NCBI GenBank assembly: GCA_026874595.1
Contig: CM049314.1
Coordinates: forward strand, 54,233,812-54,297,811
Source of the DNA: Sipunculus nudus
Lineage: Eukaryota > Annelida > Sipuncula > Golfingiida > Sipunculidae
DNA length: 64,000 nt
Direction: 5' to 3'
Positions 11,301 through 23,300 of this stretch are shown here, one piece after another (position 1 is the stretch's first letter; each line of letters opens with the position of its first letter). The position numbers and the translations under genes are program-made. The notes below the pieces were generated by a model. The model made no database searches and had not been told where the DNA came from. It saw only the letters and a program-made list of their open reading frames with translations.

Positions 11301-14300
11301 TCCAACATTATGACTGAGATATAGACTGAGGTTTCCATGATCAAAGATAAATATTAGATCAAATAGTCAAGGGTCTGGAGTACATTGTTATTTTTAACAT
11401 GCAAATTTGTAATGCCAAATCTTTTTTCATGGATATTGCAAGTACATTTAATTTTTTAACTAGTTCAACTGGGTGAAGCAAACATGTAAACCCGCCAATA
11501 TGTAATATTTCTCTACAAGAAAGCTGGATAAAATATATATGTGTCGACCATTTTCATATCGCATGTCAGTTTAGAATCCTTTCATGCCCAGTCTGCTCCT
11601 TATACAAGTGATGTTACCATATTCTAAGTCAACAGTCATCATCTTAAGGCTAGTAAGTGAAAATAACTTTTTATTATGTTACGGGGTGACATTAAAGCGG
11701 ACCAAACTGTCTCGTTGTGAAGCTTGCTTTTCTAAGGAAGCGGTTGGTACGCCGGACTTGTGCGCCACCGTTATGGGTTCGAATCCCGGATCGGCCCAGA
11801 TTTTTCCCCCCCAGCAATTTGTCTTCGTAACAATTGATAACCTCTTTCGCAATGGGGTCGCCATGGATGAAAAAATATTTCATAATATATCGAGTATAAA
11901 GATGATAGTTTTTTGTCAAATAGAATATCTATTCCTAAATCTTCTTGACTAAAACTTGGTGGAGGAACATGGGAGCATTTCTTTTCATTTTTTTTAATTA
12001 TATGCAAATCATGGTAAATTTGCTTATCTCTATACCCGCTGTTAAGAGAACGATGGTATTTAAACCTATAGCTTACATGATCACAGATTCGAAATATCCT
12101 AAATGGAAATTCATTCGTGAATAGTTCATCCAGATGAAAAATGTACAGGGTTTACCTCAGGTTTTACGTTTTGCAAATCAGTGATTGACATAAAAATGAA
12201 TTAGTGAAATATGAAATTATGAAGATTTCGGATACTTCCAGTTAGATTCCTAATGGAACATGAAATATTACTGTATATTACATACTACGTGTAGTTATTA
12301 CATGATGTGAAGAATAAAATAATACATGAATATGACAATATCAACATTTTTATACTTTTTACTGAATACAATATACATATATTTACAAGCACTCAGGCTT
12401 GCCTATACCATAGAAAAAATTACAATAAACTGATTAACAATTAAGGTTAAATAAACATGTTATCAATCGGCACCCAACACAGTGGTGTCAGTTTATCTTT
12501 AAGGGTGCGGGGATGACTCGATGACAAACACATACACATGTATATTATATATATATATAAATATATATACACTGTATATGACACATTTCATATTTATTAC
12601 ATTTCAGAATAAGATTAAAAAAACAAGGTATTATATATTAACAGTATAGGTTTTTACTAAACAAGGTTTAGATATATTATATTTCATCGTAAACTCTTAA
12701 TGGAACCAATATATATAATTTCTGATATTTAATATATTGTTACAGGTATCTATTTTATTGTGCACAGGAGTGTTACATGTGTCTGTTGATATTCTAATGC
12801 GTGTAGCGCAGGCATAGTTCGTTGCTATGGGAACCTCGCTTGTTCGGCGCTGGCTCGCGTGTGGGGTCTGAAGCGTAGAGACACAGCGTTCTTTTTTTTC
12901 TAGATGTTTCGGGTCTGTTCATGTGCGTGTGTATTGTTCTATGAAAAATTCCATTTCTAGAATGAGCTGGTAGAAAGTAAAATACCAGCAAGCACTAAGA
13001 GTGTTACTTTCTCGTAAGTTTTTGGGACCTTACCGATAATTGCAGTGGTGTCAGATATATAACGGATTTTATACAGATTTAATACGGACTGTCTCCAGTT
13101 CGCCTTTTTTTTAAAATAAATTTTATTGCTGAAAAATCATACAATACACGTCACACATAATTGTACAAATCACATCAAATACAATATAAACAAATGTATC
13201 CAAAGCACATTGCCTGGATATTATTCCAACTATGTTAAAAATGCTTCCTTACTTTTCCCCATTTTTCTAAATGTGCAGTAATCTTATTTTTCTGTTTTGC
13301 TATTATATATTCAATTTTCTCTATATATTTCATTCTCCTCAAAAAACCTGGCATTAAATTGCTTGTGTTTTGATTATTTTCCTTTCTACTTTGATATACA
13401 CACATTTTAAATGTAAGGATCACCTGATTTATTAGAAGGTTATTCTTAATTGGAAGCATTCCATACAATACTTTGTTCAAGGTTAATGGTGGCATTATCA
13501 CTCCAATTGATATCATCCAATCCACAATTCTAAAATATAGATTTTTTGTTACAAAACATTCATAAAAAATGTGTTCCTTGGTCTCTAATTCTATGAAGCA
13601 ATAAGAACATCGGTAACTATCAACTAACTTCCATTTGTAAAGTAAACTATTGGTTGGTAGATAGTGATGGAGTATTTTAAATAAGAATTCCCTTGAGTAC
13701 ATATCCAATGAGATTTTTTGGATGGCTCCAAAGTAACTCTCCCAGTTGATATTATCATCCTGTATTGTTTGTCTTAACTTGGCCAATGATGAGGGTGCAG
13801 TAATTTTTTTTTCCACCAACACATCATAAACATATTTAGAAGATAAAGATTGTATATTTGTAATACCCTTAGTTGTAATTATGATATGCTCCTCTGATAT
13901 ACCTTCATTAGATTTGATATCCTCGTCTTGCAATAATTTTAGCCAGTTACATGGTCCTGCAGCTAATACAGATCTCCATTTGAGATAGACTCCTGTTCTA
14001 ATGTCTGACTATTTTTTAATCAAGTCATACCATTTTAGCATTTTCCCAACATTTGAGACAAAGTCTTTTACAAACCTTATTCCACACGAGTCCAAATGTT
14101 TGCAATACACTGACTTTTCATCCACTTTAATCCACCTATTGTTCCACAGAGGTTGCAGTTTTACCTCATTTTTTATGGTTGGATCTTTTGAAACAAATTG
14201 TGACCAATCTTCCAAACATTGTTTATAAAAGCCTGGTATCTTAGATTGTGTTCTATGGAATTCAAAGTTTGAAGACACATTGGCAACTCCACCTATTTTC

Positions 14301-17300
14301 TCAAGATAAAACATTGGTACTGCTTTCCATGCATAAGCACTATTACACAGAATCAACCTTTTAATCCAAATTATTCTTTGAATTTTCAATCTGCTGTCTA
14401 AGTCTACAGAGGTTATACCTCCTTTATGGTATGGTCCTATCAGTGTACTATATCTGACCTTGGGTTTTTCTCCTCTCCATACAAAATGTTTCATCATTGA
14501 CATAGCAATATCTATGAATGACTGAGGTGGTACATGCATATTGCATACGTATATTACTTTGGATAAAGCTAATGTTCTACAAATTTCTGCCCTTCCAAAT
14601 AATGTTAAATTTCTGCTAGACCACACAGTAAAGATTTTTTTTCAATTGTTCTCTCACATTATCAAAATTAAGTTTCCTACTGATATCTTTTGCCTTTGAA
14701 TTATTACTATTTACATGCATTATTGGTGTTGAAGGACTCTTGTTAAACTATGACAGTAGTGGTATCCAGAAATCAAAGCCTAGGATCCGGACACTCTGGT
14801 ACTGCGCATTTTTATGGTTATACTGTGCAATTGTATTGATTTAGTGTATTGTAATGTAAGGATCGTTCAAGGAATAAATTATTATTATTTGTTAACAAAG
14901 AACCACGGACTTCTTTATTCGTTCCCCTAGACATTTCACGCTGCCTAGTATTACAGAATCTGATTTTTTTATCTCCGTAACATAATTTGTGCTCGTCTCG
15001 ATTACGTGATCAGCTGTTATTAGGTGCCGTAACCTAAAAATTGTGGGCTTGTCCGGGAGGCTTTATAGTTTTGAAAATTTATTAGGCCTTGACCTAGACA
15101 CATTGTTTAAAATACATTGTTTACAAGATTTATCTCAGTGTTTTTTTTGTCTTAACAACTTAACATAGCAGATTTCAAACCTGAGGCATTCGTTGAAGAT
15201 CCAGACCCTGATCAACTTGAATATATTAGAAAAAAGATCAGTTGTTGCGTTTGGGACAACCCTTTGGGCTAGGTGTGAAAAAATGCTTTGAGAAAGCCTG
15301 ATATCATTTCTAAAATCATGCAAGATCTAGTTAGCAAAGGTTTCATTGAAGAGAGTGAAGTTGAAACATACAAAAATGACAGCCTTGCTATGCAGTTAGA
15401 ATAAAAAAAGTTAGAAATGCAAAATGAGCTAGCATTAAAAGAGAAAGAAATAGAAATAGAAAGAAAAAGAAATAGAAAGAGAAAGACTAGAAAAGAAAAA
15501 AGAAATTGAGTTAAAACGACTGGCGTTAGAAAGACTTAATCTAGAACATAGTCTACATGCTGCCCCAACTCACAGTTTTGATATTACTAAACACATTAGA
15601 CCTGTCCCACCTTTTCAAGAAAAAGAGGTTGATAAATATTTCTTACACTTTGAGAAGGTCACTGAAAATTTAAAATGGCCTAAGGAAAATTGGACTATGC
15701 TATTACAAAGTGTATTGACTGTCAAGGCCAGAGAAATTTATACAGAGCTTACAGAGCCGCTGCTGACTATGACTAGGTTAAACGGTAAATCTTAAAAGTT
15801 TATGAGTTAGTTCCGGAGGCTTACCGCCAGGGACTCAGAAATTCGGAAAAGCGCAAAGACCAGACCTATGTAGAATTTTCTAGGACAAAAGAGCAGTTGT
15901 TTGATCGCTCGAGTAGTTCTTAAAATGTAATGAAAGATTATGACATTTTGCGCCAGTTGATTTTGCTTGAAGAATTTAGCTCATGAATATTTATTAACAC
16001 ATAAAATGTCCTTTACTAGAAAATCAAACCAGTCATTCACAAACAAGAATGTAAATCAGTATGGTCAAAAGAAGTTTAAGGCGCAGTCACCCAGTACAGC
16101 TAGTCCTGAGAGTCTATTGCTACATCTCAGTCCACGTCCACTGTGTCCAAGTCCAACAAAGACCAGTCATTTTCAAAGAACATCTGTAATTACTGCAAAA
16201 AGGAAGGTCAACTAATATCTAACTGTTTGAAACTTGCAAATAAACTGAAGAGCCAACCCTTTTTGTTTCAAACCCTATAAAAAGCCAAGCTCTTTCCATG
16301 TAAATAAGGGGAACAACTCCTTTACTGACTCTAAAAAAAGAGTTTGATGCTATGGAGGCCCACGTGCCGTCTGAATCCAAAGAAGAATCCATAGCTTGCG
16401 GGAAATAAACCTCATTTGATTCCTGCGAGGAATTTAATAAGGCTAGGTCCTTTATAGACTCCTGCGAGGAGTATCCTCTAAATAAGGCTAAGTCCTTTTA
16501 TGACTCTTGCGAGAGTATTTCAATTGAGGCCAGGTCCTCTTATGACAAACAGAAGTTTGTTTCTGTTGCGGAAAATTCCTCTGTTTACTCCCATTAGGAG
16601 TTTGATTGTATTAAGGATGTAGATTCCTTTTGTGAAACCGAAAGTGTTTATGACTGACAGTCAGTTCTTCGTTTGATGAAATTGAGGTAGTAGATTCCTC
16701 TCCTGACTCTGAAATAGAGTTATTTGAGCCATTCATACATGATGGTTTTGTATCACTTTCAAGTGATTTTTCAGATTCTACCCCTATTAGAATTTTGAGG
16801 GACACTGGTTCAGGCCAGACTCTCATGTTAGCAAACACTTTCAAATTTTCTACTAGGTCTTTTACTGCTGTACATGCACCAGTTAATGGTGTATTTTCAG
16901 ACAAGCACACTTCAGTTCAACTTCACAGTGTACATTTAAAATCTATGAATATTACTTTGGGCATAAGATCTACTTTACCCTTTAAGAGAATTCAGTTGCT
17001 ACTAGGCAATGATGTTTCAGGTATTAAAGTACAGCCTGTACCAATAGGAACAGAAAAGCCGTCACTTGATCAGGACACTTATCCTGAACATCTGAAAATT
17101 CCTGGTTTGTATCCTTTGTGTGCTGTAACTAGATCTATGGCCAAGAAAAACACACATGAGGATAATGGTCCAGATAATAACACTCTGAGAGTCACTAGTG
17201 ACTCGTCCAACGACTCGCCCGTACAGGATGCAGCATATCAAGGTCAAACCTTATCGCAGAACAGCATAAGGACCCTGATATTTCATTTTTGCTTCCAAGG

Positions 17301-20300
17301 GGAGTTTCTAAAGATGGACTGTCACCGAACCCAGTTGATGTCTATATTAAAAATGGAGTACTAATGCGTAAATGGCGACCACCTGATGTATGCGCTGATG
17401 ATGGGTGGGACATCAAATATCAAATAGTAGTGCCCAAAAGCAATCGCAATGAAATTCAAGCATGGCACATGAGGCTCCTTTGTCTGGCCATTTAGGTATA
17501 AATAAAACGTATTAGAAAATTAGTACACACTTCTATTGGCCTAGTCTCAGAACAGATGTTTTACAATACTGTAAATCATGCCACACATGCCAGATGGTAG
17601 GCAAGCCTAATCAGAATTCTCTAGCCTATTCTAGGCCTAGAATTAAGGCCTATTCCTGCCTTCGAGGAACCATTTAGTAGGATTATTGTTGATTGTGTTT
17701 GACCACTGCCCAAAACAAAGTCTGGACATGAATACTTGCTGACAATAATGTGCGCAACTGCCAGGTTCACTTAGGCAGTACCATTGCGCAAAATTAATGT
17801 CAAAAGTATTGTCAAGGCTCTGGCCAAGTTTTCCTTAAAATGTTTGGATAATGAAATTCCGTCTAGTCTGATCAAGGGTCTAATTTTATGTCTGTCTTAT
17901 TCCAGCAAGTTTTGCTTGAACTAGGTATAGAACAGTACAGCTCTTCGCAATACCATTCTGAAAGTCAGGACGCCATCGAGCGTTTTCACCGGACATTAAA
18001 AAGCACGATTAGTACCTATTGTTACGACACACAGAAAGACTGGGATGAAGAAATTCACCTATTGCTGTTTGCTGTCAGAGAATCATTTCAAGAGTCCTTG
18101 GGTTACAGTCCCTTTGACACTCAGTTCGAGGTTCATCAAATGAGACATCGACGAGATGTGAATTGAGAATAGTGATTATACCTTACTATAAATCAGAAGA
18201 TTTATATCATATTAAACAATAAATTAACTTCAGTTAATTACATGTCGTTGAATGGCAAATAGTCATCTTTTAATTACAAATATTTACATTCATGAGATCA
18301 CAAAGGTTATTTTACATTTCTCATGATGATGTTAATTAAATAGAACCAAATATTGCAAAATCTTACCCTAACTTTAAAGAATGTATAAGATGTAATGTAA
18401 CTATGATGATCTTCAGTGTATTTTTCATATAAATTTGAGTACCCCAAATTTAACACAGGATCCGCCCCCGTTACACTGAGAAGACTTGGTGGAACTAATA
18501 AAAAAGTGAAAATGTAGCATCCAAACTTCATCTCCACCAAATTTGGTACTTTCATCACAATCTGAACAATTCTTCTGTATTTTGCCGTTAACCGCTGCAC
18601 TATTCAGGGCTGCGACGCATATATTGATGACCTCGTCGTGTACAGCGAAACCTAGGAGAAACATCTGCAAATTCTTCGCGATCTCTCCGAAAGAATCAGC
18701 GAAGCACGTCTGAACATCAACTCAGGAAAATCTGAGTTTTGTCATGCACAAGTAACACTTTTTTGGTCATATTGTCATATTGTAGGGCAGGGTCAAGTAA
18801 ACCTATTGGTGCTAAAAAAAGTGCTATTTCTGCATTTCCTAGACCAGAAAACAAAAAGCAAAGAATCCGTTTTTTTGGTATGGTTGGATACTACAGGAAG
18901 TTTTGTTCAAATGTTTCTGCTGAAGCTGAACCTTTGACCTCTTTGCTAAAGAAGAAACAAAGTTTGTATGGAATGTTCAGTGTGAAAATGCATTTCAGAA
19001 TTTGAAAGCAATTATGCAAAGTTCACCAGTTTCAGCAGCTCCCGACTTTTCTGTACCCTTTAAGTTAGCTGTAGATGCTAGTGATACTGATGCTGGTGCT
19101 GTGTTGTAACAAGAAGGCAGCGATGGCATAGGTCATCCAATTTGTTATTTTTCAAAAAAGTTAAATGCAAACCAGACAAACTACTTCATTATTGAAAAAG
19201 AATGTTTGGCTTTGATATTGGCATTGCAACATTTTGAAGTTTATGTGACTTCATCAGTCAAGCCTTTCATTGTCTTTTCAGTGATCACAATCCTCTTACG
19301 TTCATGAACACGTTAAAGTGTAATAATCAAATATTGCTTGCTATGGAGTTCGTTTTTACAGGATTATATTCTTGAAATCGGACATATTTAAAGGGAAAGA
19401 CAATGTACTTGTTGATTGCTTATCGAGATGTTTATGAAATGTTGTAAACGCAAAATGATCTTGATCGCAAAAAGAAAGTTTTTAGAGAAAACTTTCTTTC
19501 TTCTAACAGGAGGGGGGGTGTTACATGTTGATATTCTGATACATGTAGCGCAGGCATAGTTCGTTGCTATGGGAACCTCGCTTGTTGGGCGCTTGGTCGC
19601 GTTTGGGGTCTGAAGCGTAGAGACACAGCGTTCTTTTTTTGTTCTAGATGTTTCGGGTCTGTTCATGTGCGTGTGTAATGTTTTTTGAAATTTTCCATTT
19701 CTAGAGTTTTCGGGTTAGAAGCTTTTAATTAGGGGCTGTGTTTAGAGCCGACAGAAAGAAAAATACTAGTCAGCACATAGACCGTAACTTTCTCGTCAGT
19801 TCTGAAACCTTACCGATAATTGCAGTGGTGTCAGATATTTAGCGAATTTTATACAGATTTAATACGGACTGTCTCCAATTTGCCTTTGCATTATTACTGT
19901 TTACATGGATTAATGGTGTTGAAGGACTCTTGTTGAGCTATATCCAGAAATCAAAGTTTTGGATCCGGACACTCTGGTACTGTACATTTTTATGGTTATA
20001 CTGTGTAATTGTATTGATTTAGTGTATTGTAATGTTAGGATTGTTCTAAGAATAAATTAAAATTATTTTTTAACAAAAAATCACTGACATCTTTATTCAT
20101 TCCCCCAGACATTTCACGCTGCCTGGTGTTACAGAATCTGATTTTTTTTCTTCAGTAACAAAATTTGTGCTCGTCAAGAAAATGTGATCTGTTGTTATTA
20201 GGTTCCGTAACAATATTTCATTTTCAATATATGAATATTATTTTCTGAATAGCAAAGGGTAGGATTACATTGACCGTCCCACCTTACTATAAGGTGGGTG

Positions 20301-23300
20301 GACATGTGCACCCATCCCCCCCCCCCCCCTTATATAAACGCCCCTGAACCAAGAGGGTCATTTCAAGTTTGAATAAAAGCAATGTTACACCCTCCTGTTC
20401 CGCTTTTTCTGTGTTTGATCATGCCCTTGCCTACCCACACATATTTACAGAAGTGACGTTTCTTATCTTGCTCTTATTAATTCAGGCGTAGAAATAATTT
20501 CATTTATTTCTGATCATCTTCACATCTTTCAGAAGATCCTGACTCTCCTTCACAAGGGGGCGTCACCGTCTGGATGATAGTCACTTTCGTTCTTGCCGGT
20601 GTGGTTGTCTTGGCAACAGGAATCCTGTGTGGCTGTCTGGCCTGCTACTGCGGTAATAAGAGAAACAGGTACAAATAAATGTTATATTTATTAACTATTG
20701 ACCAAAATATTTTTTTTATAAATTACACTATTTGATTTATTTTCAAACCTATCATTTAATGGGTAATTAGTTTCATTGTTTATGTTCAGTCAGACCGGTA
20801 TAGGTATATAACAAATACCCCTTTCACCCGGCAAATAATGAACGGTTTCAAACTCACAAAATTTCACAGTTTACAGTGCTGAAACGATACATTGTGCGTG
20901 ATATGATGCATGTCGCGATACCACATTAAAGATTAGATACATTGTGTCAAGATATGATACATGTTGCTGTACCACACTAAGGATACGATACATTGTGTCA
21001 AGATATGATACATATCCTGATACCTTACTAAAGATATGATACATTCTGTCACGATATGAAACATGTCGCGATACCTCACTAAAGATACAATACATAGTTT
21101 CATGATATAGTACATATCGCGATACCAAACTAAAGATACGATTTATTGTTTCATGATATGATACATATCGCAATACCTTACTAAAACACGATAAATGGTC
21201 GATATATTGTGTCATGGTATGATGCATGTCGCGATACCTCACTAAAAATACGATATGTTGTTTCATGATATGAAACATGTCATGACACCTCACTTAAGAT
21301 ACGAAAAATGTTGCAATTAAGTCGATTGCATTTTCGATTGACATATATCGTCAATGAATCGATTGTTTAGCGGGACCTCTGATGATACCAACACGCTATA
21401 TGACCCTGTATCCCAAGCCATCTGAGAATACAACATGATATTTAATTTTGTATCTTGATTCATCTGACGATACCATCACAATATTTTACTTTGAATCGCG
21501 GGGTATCTGACGATACGTCAGATGTTTGACTTTGTTACAGCCCTAGGTATTTTAAAACCAAAGATCGGTACACCAAAAGGACAAAATACAGAAGATTAAA
21601 CATTAAGTTTATTCACCCCCTGAGGTTAAATACCGAAGATTAAACATTAAGTTTATTCACACCCTGAGATAAAATACCGAATATTAAACATTAAGTTTAT
21701 TCACACCCTGAAATAAAATACCGTAGATTAAACATTAAGTTTATTCACATCCTGAGATAAAATACCGAAAATTAAACATTAAGTTTATTCACACCCTGAG
21801 ATAAAATACCGAAGATTAAACATTAAGTTTATTCACACCCTGAGGTAAAATACCGAAGATTGAACATTAAGTTTATTCACACCCTGAGGTAAAATACCGA
21901 AGATTAAACATTAAGTTTATTCACCCCCTGAGGTAAAATACCGAAGATTAAACATTAAGTTTATTCACACCGTGAGATAAAATACCGAAGATTAAACATT
22001 AAGTTTATTCACACCCTGAGATAAAATACCGAAGATTAAACATTAAGTTTATTCACACCCTGAAATAAAATACCGAAGATTAAACATTAAGTTTATTCAC
22101 ACCCTGAGATAAAATACCGAAGATTAAACATTAAGATTATTCACACCCTGAGGTACAATACCGAAGATTAAACATTAAGTTTATTCACATCCTGAGATAA
22201 AATACCGAAAATTAAACATTAAGTTTATTCACACCCTGAGATAAAATACCGAAGAATAAACATTAAGTTTATTCACAACCTGAGGTAAAATACCGAAGAT
22301 TGAACATTAAGTTTATTCACACCCTGATGTAAAATACCGAAGATTAAACATTAAGTTTATTCACACCCTGAGGTAAAATACCGAAGATTAAACATTAAGT
22401 TTATTCACCCCCTGAGGTAAAATACCGAAGATTAAACATTAAGTTTATTCACACCCTGAGATAAAAAACCGAAGATTAAACATTAAGTTTATTCACACCC
22501 TGAGATAAAATACCGAAGATTAAACATTAAGTTTATTCACACCCTGAGATAAAATACCGAAGATTAAACATTAAGTTTATTCACACCGTGAGATAAAATA
22601 CCGAAGATTAAACATTAAGTTTATTCACACCCTGAGATAAAATACCGAAGATTAAACATTAAGGTTATTCACACCCTGAGGTAAAATACCGAAGATTAAA
22701 CATCAAGTAATTTCACTCCTCGATCATGTTACAGGTGTCTCTTTTTTGTGCACTGTTGACATTCTGTTTCGAGTTAGGCTCAAGCCCTGGGCGTCAATCG
22801 CTATGGCGCGTAGAGACACAGCGCTCGGTATAATCTGTACTGGGTGAACCCTGGCGTATAAAGACACAGCGCTCATGTTAATTTGGAATTTTCTGGGCTG
22901 ATCACCCTCTATGAGCGCGTGTTTTGTATTGTTCTTTGGGCGCGTGTGTATTATGTATTGTCGTGTTTTTTGGATTGTTCGTTAAATGAAGTTTCTAGTC
23001 TTTGATGCGAGAAGCTATAAATTAGGGGCTGTGTTTACAGCCGAAAGAGAAAGGGAGAAATATTCCAGCGGACACAGAAGAGTGTGAGTCAGTTTGTGGA
23101 CCTTTCCGATAATTACAGCAGTTATATAGATCTTCTTCGAAATTTTTAACGGACTTTATATAGTCTTCAGTTTGCCTTTGGGATCACTACCTGAACTTCA
23201 TTTTTGGATTACAACAGATTGATTTTGTGATTGAATTGGACTGTTATTCTCTGAGAAGATTTATGTGAACTGTTTATCTGGATTATACGCTTTAAAAGAC

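Larger units (their letters stand above)
13108..14691 (-). mobile_element. 5'-truncated LINE inserted in the 5' LTR
   Basis: The minus-strand sequence ends in an A-rich tail (AAAATTTATTTTAAAAAAAA). It is flanked by GCCTTT (13102-13107 and 14692-14697), a probable target duplication that interrupts the LTR text. It carries only the 3' part of a LINE ORF2. Truncation at the 5' end is the usual outcome of target-primed reverse transcription. Confidence 0.8.
12738..15034 (+). repeat. 5' LTR (interrupted)
   Basis: It matches the 3' LTR along its length (GTAGCGCAGGCATAGTTCG, GACATTTCACGCTGCCTAG and others) but is split by a 1.58-kb LINE. It begins with the longer TGTTACAGGT form also found in the solo LTR at 22727. 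The last bases are CC where CA is expected. Confidence 0.8.
12738..20212 (+). mobile_element. Degenerate Ty3/gypsy LTR retrotransposon, Gmr1-like order
   Basis: The element is bounded by LTRs starting TGTTAC and ending CCGTAAC(A), with a 4-bp flank repeat ATAT (12734-12737 and 20213-20216). Reading + strand: tRNA-Pro-like primer site, gag with capsid signature and a damaged zinc knuckle, aspartic protease with DTG, integrase, then reverse transcriptase (YIDD) and RNase H, a polypurine tract and the 3' LTR. Integrase comes before RT, unlike ordinary Ty3/gypsy elements but as described for Gmr1-like elements. Many stops and frameshifts make it inactive. The N-terminal half of RT is missing, and a LINE splits the 5' LTR. 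It lies in gene A intron 2, same strand. Confidence 0.82.

Noticed and set aside
11692..12007. Minus-strand frames across the solo short LTR
   Set aside because: They start or end inside the LTR and flanking non-coding DNA. No gag or pol similarity is seen.
20871..21293. 140-codon minus-strand frame
   Set aside because: It arises from a 51-bp minisatellite whose length is a multiple of three. No domain or conservation evidence.
21579..22715. CRISPR-like array of regular repeats
   Set aside because: Units are directly adjacent with no unique spacers, and the surrounding DNA is eukaryotic.
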